Shown: piece by piece, positions 40,888 to 50,466 of the stretch
Layout of the letters: every line of letters starts with the position of its first letter
Position numbering within the stretch: position 1 is the stretch's first letter
Assembly: GCA_934168365.1 (NCBI GenBank)
Contig: CAKPNJ010000001.1
Location: 124,001 to 188,000 of the forward strand
Origin: an uncultured Clostridia bacterium
Lineage (GTDB): Bacteria > Bacillota > Clostridia > TANB77 > CAG-508
Direction: 5' to 3'
Length of the DNA: 64,000 bases
Notes under the pieces: model-generated
Told to the model about the DNA's origin: nothing
The model's database searches: none
The model's input: the letters and a program-made list of their open reading frames with translations, nothing else
Made by a program: the position numbers and the translations under genes

Positions 40888-43158
40888 ATGGAAAGAAAAG
40901 ATTATATATGGCTGTTTGGAGAGAACAATTCTTTAACTTGTAACAACAACTCTTTTTACTTTTGGGAACAAGTTGTAAATAATGAGGATGGCATACAAAA
41001 ATACTTTATATTACAAAAAAATAAGTACAATAAAAAAGCCATAAAAAATATTGAAAAATCTAAAAGAAAAAACATTGTATGGAAAAATAGCATAAAACAT
41101 TATCTATTATATAGAAATGCTGATATGTTTTTAGTAACATTAAGTTATAAAGATGTATCTCCTGACAAAATTTTGTGGAAAAATATAAAGCCACATCCAA
41201 TAAAACCTGTTATATATTTACAACATGGAACTATTGGAATGAAACGTATAGGCTATACCGGAAAATACTACAACAATAATATGTTTAGATTTTTTATGTA
41301 TAATAAAAAAATAATAGAGCAATATCGAAAAGAAAATGATTTTAAAAGTTATCAATTATACTATGCTAAATATCATGCAAGATATAAAGAGCTAGTAAGA
41401 AAAAATGAAGAATTTTTGAAAAATAAAAAGCAAAAACAAATTCTTTGGTTTTTAACTTGGAGAGAGTATTTAGGACCAAATAAAGAAACTAGCAATTTGA
41501 TAAAAAATATTAAGTACATAGTTAATGATTCAAAGTTAAATAAATTTTTAAAAGAAAACAATTATAAATTTAAAATATGTGTGCATCAATTTTTTGATAC
41601 AAGCATTATTGCTAACATAATGAAAAAAGACAATGAGAATATTGAAATTGCATATCAAAAGAATGTAAATGTTATGGATGAATTGATACAAAGTGATATA
41701 TTGATTACTGACTATTCATCAGTTGGATTTGATTTTACATTTTTAAATAAACCTGTAATATTATACCAACCAGATTTAAAAGCATACTTAAAAAATAGAA
41801 GCTTTTACTGTTCAATGAAAGAACTTTCTAACTATTCAATTTTAAACAAAGATGATTTGATAAATGAAATAGTTAAGGGAGAATACAAAATAAATGAATT
41901 TTTCAGACAAGGCTTACCAGAAGATATAGATTATGAGTATGTAAAACAAGGCAAACATATTGATGATATGTATAAATACCTAAAAGAAATTCAAGAAAAT
42001 AAAATTACATTTATAGGGTATAACTTCTATGGCATAGGCGGAACAGTATCAGCAACTAAGGCTTTATCAGAAGCTTTAATGGAAAAAAATTATATGGTTG
42101 AACTGATTTCTCTAAAAAAGACTAAAAGCGAAAAATTACAAATGCCTTATGGATTAAATGTAAGAGCTCTATACATTCATGGATCTAAGAGAAAGAAAGA
42201 ATTAGTAAAAAGACTACTTAGAAGTAAAAAGTCATTAAGATATTTAAATGACGATAAGAATAGAGATAATTTAATTCCATATGTAGGATATTCATTAGAA
42301 AAAATATTAAAAAACATTAAAAGTACAACAGTAGTATCAACAAGAGAGTCACTACATATGTTCTTAAAAAATGCGAAATCTAAAAATATAAAAAATAAGC
42401 TATACTTTTTCCATACTGATGCTACAGTATTAAAAAGTTCATTTCCAAAAGTTGTTGAACATTTGAAAAATGAACACCTAGAAAATGCTATATTTGTAAC
42501 AGAAAGTAGCAGAGAAAATTATATAAAAGTAAATAACTATGAAAATTATGAAAATTCTGCAATAATAGGAAACACTCTAGCAAGTTATTCTGTTCTATCA
42601 AAAGAGCAATTAAGTAAAATGAAGCTAGATAATAAAAAAGGCAAACTAAAAGGCATTTTACTTATGAGAATCTCAACAGATAGAAAAAAGGATGTTAATA
42701 ACATAATCGAATTTGGAAAATATCTAAAAGAAAATAAAAAGAACAATATTGTTATAAATGTATATGGAAAAGGTGACTATCTAGAAGAATTTGAAAAATT
42801 AGTAGATGAAAATCAAATTTCTAAATATATAAAATATAAAGGAAGTTTAGAAAATCCACAAGATGAAATTTTAAATAGTAACTTTGTTTTGGACCTATCA
42901 GAAAATCAATCATTTGGTATGATATATTTAGAAGCGATATTTAATGGAAAAATGGTATTTTGCAAAAGAAATGTAGGCTCAAACGAAATATTAAGAGATA
43001 TACCAGAAGCATATTTTAGTAGCTATGAGGAACTTGCAAATAAAATAGCAGGTATACCTGAAATTACTAAAGAACAACTGATAAGAAATTATGAATTACT
43101 ATATGATAGATACTCAAGGGAAAAGGTAGCAGAAAAATTCATAAAACTATTAAAATAG
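40888..43158 (+). CDS. Bifunctional CDP-glycerol glycerophosphotransferase / GT4-type glycosyltransferase
   Basis: This 756-residue fusion has an N-terminal TagF/TagB-type domain (about 1-370) with YLQHGTIGMKRIGYTG and ILITDYSSVGFDFTFLNKPV. The C-terminal GT-B glycosyltransferase (about 375-756) has YNFYGIGGTVSATKALSEAL and the donor-site motif ENQSFGMIYLEAIFNGK. One polypeptide could therefore add both glycerol-phosphate and a sugar to the wall polymer. It lies between tagH and a second transferase. Confidence 0.85.
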   Translation: MERKDYIWLFGENNSLTCNNNSFYFWEQVVNNEDGIQKYFILQKNKYNKKAIKNIEKSKRKNIVWKNSIKHYLLYRNADMFLVTLSYKDVSPDKILWKNIKPHPIKPVIYLQHGTIGMKRIGYTGKYYNNNMFRFFMYNKKIIEQYRKENDFKSYQLYYAKYHARYKELVRKNEEFLKNKKQKQILWFLTWREYLGPNKETSNLIKNIKYIVNDSKLNKFLKENNYKFKICVHQFFDTSIIANIMKKDNENIEIAYQKNVNVMDELIQSDILITDYSSVGFDFTFLNKPVILYQPDLKAYLKNRSFYCSMKELSNYSILNKDDLINEIVKGEYKINEFFRQGLPEDIDYEYVKQGKHIDDMYKYLKEIQENKITFIGYNFYGIGGTVSATKALSEALMEKNYMVELISLKKTKSEKLQMPYGLNVRALYIHGSKRKKELVKRLLRSKKSLRYLNDDKNRDNLIPYVGYSLEKILKNIKSTTVVSTRESLHMFLKNAKSKNIKNKLYFFHTDATVLKSSFPKVVEHLKNEHLENAIFVTESSRENYIKVNNYENYENSAIIGNTLASYSVLSKEQLSKMKLDNKKGKLKGILLMRISTDRKKDVNNIIEFGKYLKENKKNNIVINVYGKGDYLEEFEKLVDENQISKYIKYKGSLENPQDEILNSNFVLDLSENQSFGMIYLEAIFNGKMVFCKRNVGSNEILRDIPEAYFSSYEELANKIAGIPEITKEQLIRNYELLYDRYSREKVAEKFIKLLK

Positions 43159-43169
43159 GAGGCAGTAAA

Positions 43170-44318
43170 ATGAACAATAAAAAAAAATATATATTATCAA
43201 TATTGTTAATTGTATTTAAAGTGCATCTAAGAATTATATATTTTTTTATAAAATTATTCACTACTCCTAAAGATAAAGTTGTAATGCTTAGTAGACAATC
43301 AAATGAAATTAACATTGACTTTATAATGCTACAAGACGAAATAAAAAAACAAAGTCCAAATACTGAAATAAAAATAATGTGCAAAAAGATACCAAAAAAA
43401 TTCTCTAAAAAAATAGAATACTATTTTTATATGATTAAAACAATGCACCATTTAGCAACTTCCAAAGTATGTATAGTAGACGGATATGTAATTCCAGTAA
43501 GTATATTAAAACATAAAAAAGATTTAGTAGTTGTGCAAATATGGCATGCATTAGGAGCAATTAAAAAATTTGGAAAACAGGTTATAGACAAAAAGGAAGG
43601 AAGCAACTCAGTTGTTGCAAACATAATGGACATGCATAAAAATTATACATTTGTCACATGTGCAAGTAAAGCAACAAGAGAATTTTATGCTGAAGCATTT
43701 GGAGTAGCAAAAGAAAAGATATTTATTTTAGGAATGCCTAGAATAGACTACTTATTAGATAAAGACAATAAAATAGGTGAAAAGGTAGGAGAATTACTAA
43801 AAGAATATCCAAAACTAACAGAAAAGAAAAACATATTATATGTTCCAACCTTTAGAAAAGGAAAAAGTACACCTGTAAATGAAATTATTAAAAAAGTAGA
43901 TAACACAAAATATAATTTAATTATAAGGTTACACCCGCTAGAAAAAACAAATGTGGACAATGAGTATATTGTTGATTCAAAATACAGTACATTTGATTTA
44001 TTAAAAATAGCAGATTATGTTATAACAGATTATTCAGCAATTGCATTTGAAACAGCGGTTATAGATAAACCAATATTCTTCTATTTATATGACTTAGATG
44101 AATATGAAAACAATAGAGGACTTAATATAAATTTAAAAAAAGAGATGAAATCAGTTACATTTAACAATATAAATGATATAATCTTAGTAATAGACGAAGA
44201 TAAGTATCCTTATGAGGAATACCAAAAATTCAAAGATAAGTATATAGAAACTAAAGATACTAACAATTCAAAAAGAATTATAGAAAAAATAAAATGTACT
44301 TTGGAGGAAGTAGTATGA
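43170..44318 (+). CDS. CDP-glycerol glycerophosphotransferase family protein
   Basis: This 382-residue protein has the family motifs VVQIWHALGAIKKFG, NILYVPTFRKGK, LIIRLHPLE and YVITDYSAIAFETAVIDKPI. It begins with a hydrophobic, basic membrane-associating helix. It probably primes or extends poly(glycerol phosphate) on undecaprenyl-linked disaccharide. Its stop overlaps the next ATG. Confidence 0.9.
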   Translation: MNNKKKYILSILLIVFKVHLRIIYFFIKLFTTPKDKVVMLSRQSNEINIDFIMLQDEIKKQSPNTEIKIMCKKIPKKFSKKIEYYFYMIKTMHHLATSKVCIVDGYVIPVSILKHKKDLVVVQIWHALGAIKKFGKQVIDKKEGSNSVVANIMDMHKNYTFVTCASKATREFYAEAFGVAKEKIFILGMPRIDYLLDKDNKIGEKVGELLKEYPKLTEKKNILYVPTFRKGKSTPVNEIIKKVDNTKYNLIIRLHPLEKTNVDNEYIVDSKYSTFDLLKIADYVITDYSAIAFETAVIDKPIFFYLYDLDEYENNRGLNINLKKEMKSVTFNNINDIILVIDEDKYPYEEYQKFKDKYIETKDTNNSKRIIEKIKCTLEEVV

Positions 44319-45565
44319 AGAAAATCAAAATTGCACTGACTAACTTAGCTAAGAACAATCTATTTTTTAGAAAGATATTCAGAGGAATCTTGTATGCATA
44401 TAAAAACATGAGGTATAAGCTTAGAAGATGTGGAAAGAAAATAGATGATAAGATGGTATTTTTCAGTAGTTTTAACGGAAAATATTATACAGACAGTCCT
44501 AAAGCTATATATTTATATATGAAAAATAATCCGGAATTTAAAGATTACAAATTTGTTTGGGCATTTAGAGAACCAGAAAACTACAAAGACTTAGAAGATG
44601 AACACACAATACTTGTAAAGCAAAATACTAAAAAGTATGAAGAGTATCTAGCTAAATCTAAATATTGGATTATAAACCATAGAATATATGACTATATATA
44701 TCCAAAAAAAGAACAAGTATATGTGCAATGTTGGCATGGAACACCACTTAAACGATTAGGATGTGACCTACAAAAAACAGACAATGCCTTAAACACATTA
44801 AATGAGGTTAAGAAGAAATGGCATAGAGAAGCCCAAAAAGTTGACTTTGTAATATCACCTTCAAAATTTACAACAGAAAAATTATCATCAGCACTTGATT
44901 TAAAAAGTGTAAACAAAGAAGATTGTATGATTGAACAAGGCTATCCTAGAAATGACTTTTTATACAATTATACAGAAGAAGATGTAAAAAGGATAAAAGA
45001 AAAAATAGGAATAGATAAAATAAATAAAAAAATAATATTATATGCACCAACATTTAGAGATAATCAACATCAAGCAGGAGTTGGGTATACATATAAAACA
45101 GAAGTTGACTTTGATAAATTGCAAAAAGAACTTCAAGATGAGTATATAATATTATTTAGAGCACATTATTTTGTTTCAAATTCTTTTGATTTTGAAAAGT
45201 ATAAGGGATTTATATATAATGTGTCAGACATAGATGATGTAAACGAAACATATATAGTAAGTGATATTTTAATAACAGATTATTCGAGCGTGTTCTTTGA
45301 TTATGCAAACTTAAAAAGACCAATGCTATTTTACATGTATGATTTTGAAGAATATAAAGATGAGATGAGAGGCTTTTATATTGATATAAACGAACTTCCA
45401 GGTGAGATAACAAAAACAGAAGATGAACTCATAAAAGCTATAAAAAATATTAAAAACTTTGAGTATACAGAAAAATATAAAAAGTTTAATGAAAAGTTCA
45501 ACTACTTAGATGATGGACAAGCAGCAAAAAGAACAGTAAAAAAAATTATGGGAGGAAAAGTATGA
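44315..45565 (+). CDS. CDP-glycerol glycerophosphotransferase (TagF/TagB family)
   Basis: This protein of about 416 residues has VQCWHGTPLKRLGCDLQ, FVISPSKFTTEKL, IILYAPTFRDNQHQAGVGYT and ILITDYSSVFFDYANLKRPM, the full set of family motifs including the catalytic His of WHGTPLK. The start is ATG 44315 (RBS GGAGG), overlapping the previous stop as ATGA. With its two neighbours it gives the cluster three such transferases. Confidence 0.92.
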   Translation: MKKIKIALTNLAKNNLFFRKIFRGILYAYKNMRYKLRRCGKKIDDKMVFFSSFNGKYYTDSPKAIYLYMKNNPEFKDYKFVWAFREPENYKDLEDEHTILVKQNTKKYEEYLAKSKYWIINHRIYDYIYPKKEQVYVQCWHGTPLKRLGCDLQKTDNALNTLNEVKKKWHREAQKVDFVISPSKFTTEKLSSALDLKSVNKEDCMIEQGYPRNDFLYNYTEEDVKRIKEKIGIDKINKKIILYAPTFRDNQHQAGVGYTYKTEVDFDKLQKELQDEYIILFRAHYFVSNSFDFEKYKGFIYNVSDIDDVNETYIVSDILITDYSSVFFDYANLKRPMLFYMYDFEEYKDEMRGFYIDINELPGEITKTEDELIKAIKNIKNFEYTEKYKKFNEKFNYLDDGQAAKRTVKKIMGGKV

Positions 45566-45999
45566 AAAGAATTTTAACTTATGGAACATTCGACTTACTA
45601 CATTATGGACACATTAGACTATTACAAAGAGCCAAAGCTTTAGGAGATTACCTAATAGTAGCTGTTTCAACAGATGAATTTAATGCAGGAAAAGGAAAAA
45701 AAGCATATCACAATTACGAAACAAGAAAGAAAATGCTAGAAGCAATTAGATATGTAGATTTAGTTATACCAGAAGAAAACTGGGAGCAAAAAATATCTGA
45801 TGTGCAAAAATATGATGTTGATATAGTAGTTATGGGAAGCGACTGGGCAGGAAGCGACAAATTTGACTATTTAAAAGACTATTGCGAAGTTGTATATTTA
45901 CCAAGAACAGAAGGAATATCAACCACACAAATAAAAGAAGAATTAGGTTTACAAGAAGCAGTAAACGGAGTAAACCAACTACCAGAACCAAATGCGTGA
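45562..45999 (+). CDS. tagD: Glycerol-3-phosphate cytidylyltransferase
   Basis: This 145-residue enzyme makes CDP-glycerol, the donor for the upstream transferases. The motifs are YGTFDLLHYGHIRLLQRAK (HxGH) and RTEGISTTQIK. The catalytic region is complete; the last 15 residues are an extra tail ending at a REP-like element. It is coupled to the previous gene by ATGA overlap. Confidence 0.95.
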   Translation: MKRILTYGTFDLLHYGHIRLLQRAKALGDYLIVAVSTDEFNAGKGKKAYHNYETRKKMLEAIRYVDLVIPEENWEQKISDVQKYDVDIVVMGSDWAGSDKFDYLKDYCEVVYLPRTEGISTTQIKEELGLQEAVNGVNQLPEPNA

Positions 46000-46046
46000 C
46001 TTTGGGTGCCATTGGGGACGGGGTCAAAAAGTACCCTTTTGTCAAA
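45998..46046. repeat. REP-like palindromic element after tagD
   Basis: A GC-rich 49-bp tract with GGGTGCCATTGGGGACGGGG, then TCAAAAAGTACCC and TTTTGTC, stands out from the AT-rich surroundings. GGGT and ACCC can pair at its ends. The GGGGACGG-plus-TTTTGTC pattern resembles REP sequences mobilised by RAYT transposases in Firmicutes; no transposase is in the window. Confidence 0.5.
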
Positions 46047-46085
46047 ACTAATTTATTAAAAAATAGAAAATAGGAGGAAAATAAA

Positions 46086-47312
46086 ATGACAGTTTTTGAA
46101 GATTTAAAATGGAGAGGGCTTATAAAAGATATTTCAAGCCCAGAATTAGAGGAAAAATTAAATAAAGGAGGAATGTCATTCTACATAGGAACAGACCCGA
46201 CAGCAGATAGCCTACATGTTGGACATTTATCAAGTTTCTTAATTTCAAAGAGATTAAAAGATGCAGGACATCATCCTTACTTACTAGTAGGTGGAGGAAC
46301 AGGATTAATAGGAGACCCAAGACCTACAAAAGAAAGAGCAATGATTTCAAAAGAAGCTGTAAATAAAAATATTGAAGGGCTAACAAAACAGGTACAAAAA
46401 CTATTTGGATTTGATGTTGTAAATAACTATGACTGGATTAAAGATATAAATACATTAGACTTCTTAAGAGATTACGGTAAATTCTTTAATGTTAATTATA
46501 TGTTAGATAAAGATATAGTAAGAAGAAGACTAGATGAAGGTATTACATACACAGAATTCTCATACATGATACTACAAGCTCTTGATTTCAAATACTTACA
46601 TGAGCATAACAATGTAGATTTACAATGTGCTGGCTCAGACCAATGGGGAAATATCACAGCTGGTATAGATTTAATAAGAAAATCTACAGGTGATGAAGTA
46701 TATGGATTTACAATGCCACTTGTAACAGATTCACAAGGTAATAAATTTGGAAAGAGCGAAGGAAATGCATTATGGCTAGATAAAGAAAAAACTTCAAGTT
46801 ATGAATTATACCAATTCTTTGTAAATGTTGAAGATGTAATGGTTATAGATTACCTAAAAATCTACACATTCTTATCAAGAGAAGAAATTGAAGAATTAGA
46901 CAGAAAAAATAAAGAACATCCAGAATTAAGAGAAGCACACAAAGCTTTAGCAAGAGAGATAATTACTTTCTTACATGGAAAAGAAGAATATGAAAAAGCC
47001 GTAAATTTAGCAGACCACTTATTTAACAATAAATTCAATGACTTATCTAAAAAAGACATTGAAGAATTATTTAAAGGACAAGAAGTTAAAGAAGTTGAAC
47101 TAAATACAAATATTGTTGACTTTGCTGTAAATATGGGAATAGCATCAAGCAAGAGAGAAGCAAGAGAATTTATTTCATCAGGTGCAATTTCAATAAATGG
47201 AGAGAAAGTAACAGACTTAGAAAAAACAATCGATCCAAATATGTTTATAGAAAATACATACATTGTTGTAAGAAGAGGAAAGAAAAATTACTACATTGGA
47301 AAGGCAAAATAA
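46086..47312 (+). CDS. tyrS: Tyrosyl-tRNA synthetase
   Basis: This 408-residue class I synthetase has the HIGH-type motif DSLHVGHLSSF, the tyrosine-binding QCAGSDQWGNITAG, the KMSKS-type KFGKSEGNALW, and a C-terminal S4 RNA-binding domain (SKREAREFISSGAISINGEK). RBS AGGAGG. No T-box leader is visible in the 86-base gap upstream. Confidence 0.96.
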   Translation: MTVFEDLKWRGLIKDISSPELEEKLNKGGMSFYIGTDPTADSLHVGHLSSFLISKRLKDAGHHPYLLVGGGTGLIGDPRPTKERAMISKEAVNKNIEGLTKQVQKLFGFDVVNNYDWIKDINTLDFLRDYGKFFNVNYMLDKDIVRRRLDEGITYTEFSYMILQALDFKYLHEHNNVDLQCAGSDQWGNITAGIDLIRKSTGDEVYGFTMPLVTDSQGNKFGKSEGNALWLDKEKTSSYELYQFFVNVEDVMVIDYLKIYTFLSREEIEELDRKNKEHPELREAHKALAREIITFLHGKEEYEKAVNLADHLFNNKFNDLSKKDIEELFKGQEVKEVELNTNIVDFAVNMGIASSKREAREFISSGAISINGEKVTDLEKTIDPNMFIENTYIVVRRGKKNYYIGKAK

Positions 47313-47329
47313 GTTTAAGGAGAAAAATT

Positions 47330-48025
47330 ATGGAATGGATGAATAGTAATTTAAAAGAAATTGAGCCAACCAATATATCAAACCAAGAGCAAAAAGAAAA
47401 AATAGCAAAAGAAATAGCTCAAAAAGTTAAGGATGGAGATGTAATAGGCTTTGGCTCAGGTTCTACATCATATTTAGCTATTAAAGAAATAGCTAAAAGA
47501 ATTGAAGAAGAGGAATTGCATATTACTGCAATCCCTACTTCTTATGAAATAAAGGCACTTTGCCATAGTTTAAACATTCCAACAGTAAGTATATTAGAGA
47601 AAAGACCAGACTGGGCTTTTGATGGAGCAGATGAAGTTGACAAAAACAACAATTGGATTATAAAAGGTAGAGGAGCTGCTTTATTCAAAGAAAAACTAAA
47701 TATGGTAAATGCAGGAATTACATATATTTTAGTTGATGATTCAAAATTAGTTGATGAATTAAATAAAGTAATGCCAATTCCAATTGAAGTTTATCCAGAA
47801 GCGGTTAGTAGTGTAAGAGAAGCATTGCTAGACTTAGGAGTAACAGAGGCTGTACTAAGAAGAGCCGAAAAAAAAGACGGTCCAGTATTTACGGAAAATA
47901 ATAATGTTATATTAGATACAAAATTTGTAGAGATATATGATGCACTAGAAGAAGATATAAAATCTATTACTGGTGTTATAGAAAGTGGATTATTTATGGA
48001 ATATCCAATAGAAGTAATACACTAA
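47330..48025 (+). CDS. rpiA: Ribose-5-phosphate isomerase A
   Basis: This 231-residue pentose-phosphate enzyme has DVIGFGSGSTSYLAIKEIA, DWAFDGADEVDKNNN, IKGRGAALFKEKL and the late ITGVIESGLFME. Complete. RBS AAGGAG. It follows tyrS by 17 bases and precedes the TagO/WecA gene in an apparent operon. Confidence 0.94.
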   Translation: MEWMNSNLKEIEPTNISNQEQKEKIAKEIAQKVKDGDVIGFGSGSTSYLAIKEIAKRIEEEELHITAIPTSYEIKALCHSLNIPTVSILEKRPDWAFDGADEVDKNNNWIIKGRGAALFKEKLNMVNAGITYILVDDSKLVDELNKVMPIPIEVYPEAVSSVREALLDLGVTEAVLRRAEKKDGPVFTENNNVILDTKFVEIYDALEEDIKSITGVIESGLFMEYPIEVIH

Positions 48026-48044
48026 GCAAAAAGGAGGAAAAGCT

Positions 48045-49176
48045 ATGTGGGGAGATATAGCAATTGCATTTTTGCTAGCGTTTATTACTGCATTTGTGTT
48101 AACACCATACACTATGAGACTAGCGAAAAAAGTTGGAGCAATAGATGTACCAAATGATAGAAGAGTAAATAAAAAACCAATGCCAAGACTACGGAGGAAT
48201 AGCAGTTATTTGTGGATTTATAGTATCTACAATATACCTGCTAATTGTAATGAGTTTAGAAGGGTCAATAAATATATTTGATGCAGATAATAATTATTGG
48301 CTAAAACTAGTAGGCTTTTTAATAGGAATTGTAGTATTAGGAATAACCTGCTTTATAGACGATTCAAAAGGAATACCAAGTTGGGTTAAGCTAATTGCAC
48401 AGGTTGTAGCAGCTATAATTGTAGCTGTTTGTGGAATAAGAATAGAAAATATTAACTTGCCTTTTATAGACAACAAAATATTTTTCTATGATTGGTTTTC
48501 ATATATTATCACAGTTGGCTGGATTATAGGAATAACAAATGCTATAAACTTAATAGATGGGTTAGATGGATTATCATCAGGAATAACACTAATCTCTTGT
48601 GTTTCTTTACTAATAATCTTTTTACTAACACCATCATCACCATTGATTTCAATACTACTGATAACAGCATTGGCAGGTTCAATAGTGGGCTTTTTACCAT
48701 TTAACTTCAGCCCTGCTAAAACATTTATTGGAGATGTAGGCTCAAACTTTTTAGGATTTTCACTTGCGGTAATATCAATACTAGGAGTTGCTAAAACCTA
48801 TACAGCATTAGTACTTATAGCACCAATTATAGTGTTAGGACTTCCAATATTTGATACGATTTTTGCAATAATAAGAAGAATTATAAAAGGCAAATCAATA
48901 AAAGCTGTATTCAAAGCAGATAAAGGACATTTACACCATAGACTAATGAAAAGAGGATACACGCAAAAACAAGCTGTTCTTATTTTATATGGACTTACAG
49001 CAACATTAGGAATGTTTGCAATTATACTATTAGAAAGTGGAATTTGGAAAGCATTATCATTTGCACTTTTAGTAATTGCAATTATAGCAATTGGATACAA
49101 GGATATTTTTAGAGTAAAACAAGAAGAGGACAATATAGATACAGTGGACGAAAAAAACATTAGGACTGATAAGTAA
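48045..49176 (+). CDS. Undecaprenyl-phosphate GlcNAc-1-P transferase (TagO/WecA type), needing a +1 frameshift at CGG 48192
   Basis: This enzyme starts lipid-linked wall-polymer synthesis. The first frame gives 49 residues (MWGDIAIAFLLAFITAFVL to KKPMPRL) and then CGG, after which it reads out of register to a stop at 48281. Skipping the C gives PRLGGIAVICGFIV, the expected family block, and continues for 327 residues. These carry CFIDDSKGIPSW, NLIDGLDGLSSGI, KTFIGDVGSNFLGFS and HLHHRLMKRGYTQ, all hallmark motifs. The joined length, 376 residues, is normal. It is the probable first enzyme for the teichoic-acid genes upstream. Confidence 0.85.
48192..48195 (+). other. Candidate +1 frameshift site CGGA in the tagO/wecA gene
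   Basis: The zero-frame codons are CTA-CGG-AGG; the downstream frame is CTA-(C)-GGA-GGA-ATA, giving the family-conserved PRLGGIA. Confidence 0.8.
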
Positions 49177-49216
49177 AGATCTAATTTAACAATATTAAAA
49201 GAAGCCTCTTTAGCAT

Positions 49217-49383
49217 AAATGTAACAATATTAAAATCGCTTGTCCTTGGTGTCGAGCTTCCTTCCCTTGGATGTCACAAAAACAAATGAATTTGTTTTTG
49301 GACACTATCGGTTGGAACTCTCCAACCGTTACGCTTCGCTCCACCTTACGCGGACTGCGCTTTCTTTTAATATTGTTACATTT
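49217..49383. repeat. Dispersed 167-bp element, copy 2, with 19-bp perfect terminal inverted repeats
   Basis: The arms AAATGTAACAATATTAAAA (49217-49235) and TTTTAATATTGTTACATTT (49365-49383) are perfect reverse complements. Their outer 15 bases are unrelated to those of copy 1, while the core is near-identical. It lies between the tagO/wecA gene and ruvB. No coding sequence is recognised. Confidence 0.85.
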
Positions 49384-49437
49384 AAAGCACAGTAATTTTT
49401 AATATTGTATAAATAAAAAACTAAAAAGGAGAGCAAG

Positions 49438-50445
49438 ATGGAAGATGAAAGACTAATAAGTCCGGAATTAGAAGATATACAAGAAGAAAGAGTAGAAAAC
49501 TCTTTAAGACCAAAAACTTTAGACGAATACATTGGACAAGACAAAGTAAAAAACAATATGAAAATATACATAGAGGCTGCCAAAAAAAGAGGTGAGCCTC
49601 TTGATCACGTTTTATTATATGGACCTCCAGGATTAGGAAAAACTACACTTGCAAACATAATATCAAACGAAATGAATTCAAATATAAAAATAACATCTGG
49701 TCCAGCAATAGAAAAGCCAGGAGATTTAGCAGCATTATTAACAAACCTTTCAGAGTTTGATGTTTTATTCATAGATGAAATCCATAGATTAAACAAAAGT
49801 GTAGAAGAAATACTGTACCCAGCATTAGAAGATTACACATTAGACATTATGATAGGAAAAGGTCCAAGTGCTAGGTCTATTAGACTTGACTTACCAAAGT
49901 TCACACTAATAGGTGCAACCACTAGAGCAGGAGCACTAGCAACACCACTAAGAGACAGATTTGGAATTATACATCATCTAGAATTATACGAAACTAAAGA
50001 TTTAACAACAATAGTAAAAAGGTCGGCAAGTATATTAGACTTACAAATAGACGAAGAAGCAGCAATAGAAATTGCTAGACGTTCAAGAGGAACACCAAGA
50101 ATTGCAAACAGGCTCTTAAGAAGAGTAAGAGATTATGCTGCAGTATTAGGCGATGGAAATATAACATTAAAAATAGCAAAAACAGCACTTGGAAAACTAG
50201 AAATAGACGAAATGGGCTTAGATGATATAGACAGAAAAATATTAGAAACAATGATTATAAAATACAATGGAAGAGCAATAGGAATTGACACAATTGCAAC
50301 AACAATTGGAGAAGAACCTGAAACAGTAGAAGATGTGTATGAACCATATCTAATACAAATAGGATTTATAGCAAGAACTGCAAGAGGTAGAATACCAATG
50401 CCTTCAGCATATAAGCACATAGGAGTACCATATGAAGAAAAATAA
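49438..50445 (+). CDS. ruvB: Holliday-junction branch-migration helicase RuvB
   Basis: This 335-residue AAA+ motor has Walker [16 protein letters not shown], Walker [16 protein letters not shown], sensor GATTRAGAL with the arginine finger in TPLRDRFGI, and the C-terminal winged helix ([31 protein letters not shown]). ruvA is not adjacent, unlike in most Firmicutes. RBS AAAGGAGAG. Confidence 0.96.
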   Translation: MEDERLISPELEDIQEERVENSLRPKTLDEYIGQDKVKNNMKIYIEAAKKRGEPLDHVLLYGPPGLGKTTLANIISNEMNSNIKITSGPAIEKPGDLAALLTNLSEFDVLFIDEIHRLNKSVEEILYPALEDYTLDIMIGKGPSARSIRLDLPKFTLIGATTRAGALATPLRDRFGIIHHLELYETKDLTTIVKRSASILDLQIDEEAAIEIARRSRGTPRIANRLLRRVRDYAAVLGDGNITLKIAKTALGKLEIDEMGLDDIDRKILETMIIKYNGRAIGIDTIATTIGEEPETVEDVYEPYLIQIGFIARTARGRIPMPSAYKHIGVPYEEK

Positions 50446-50466
50446 ATTTTAAAGGGGATTTGTTTT

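Noticed and set aside
46047..46085. T-box riboswitch upstream of tyrS
   Set aside because: The gap is too short and lacks the T-box sequence and a terminator hairpin.
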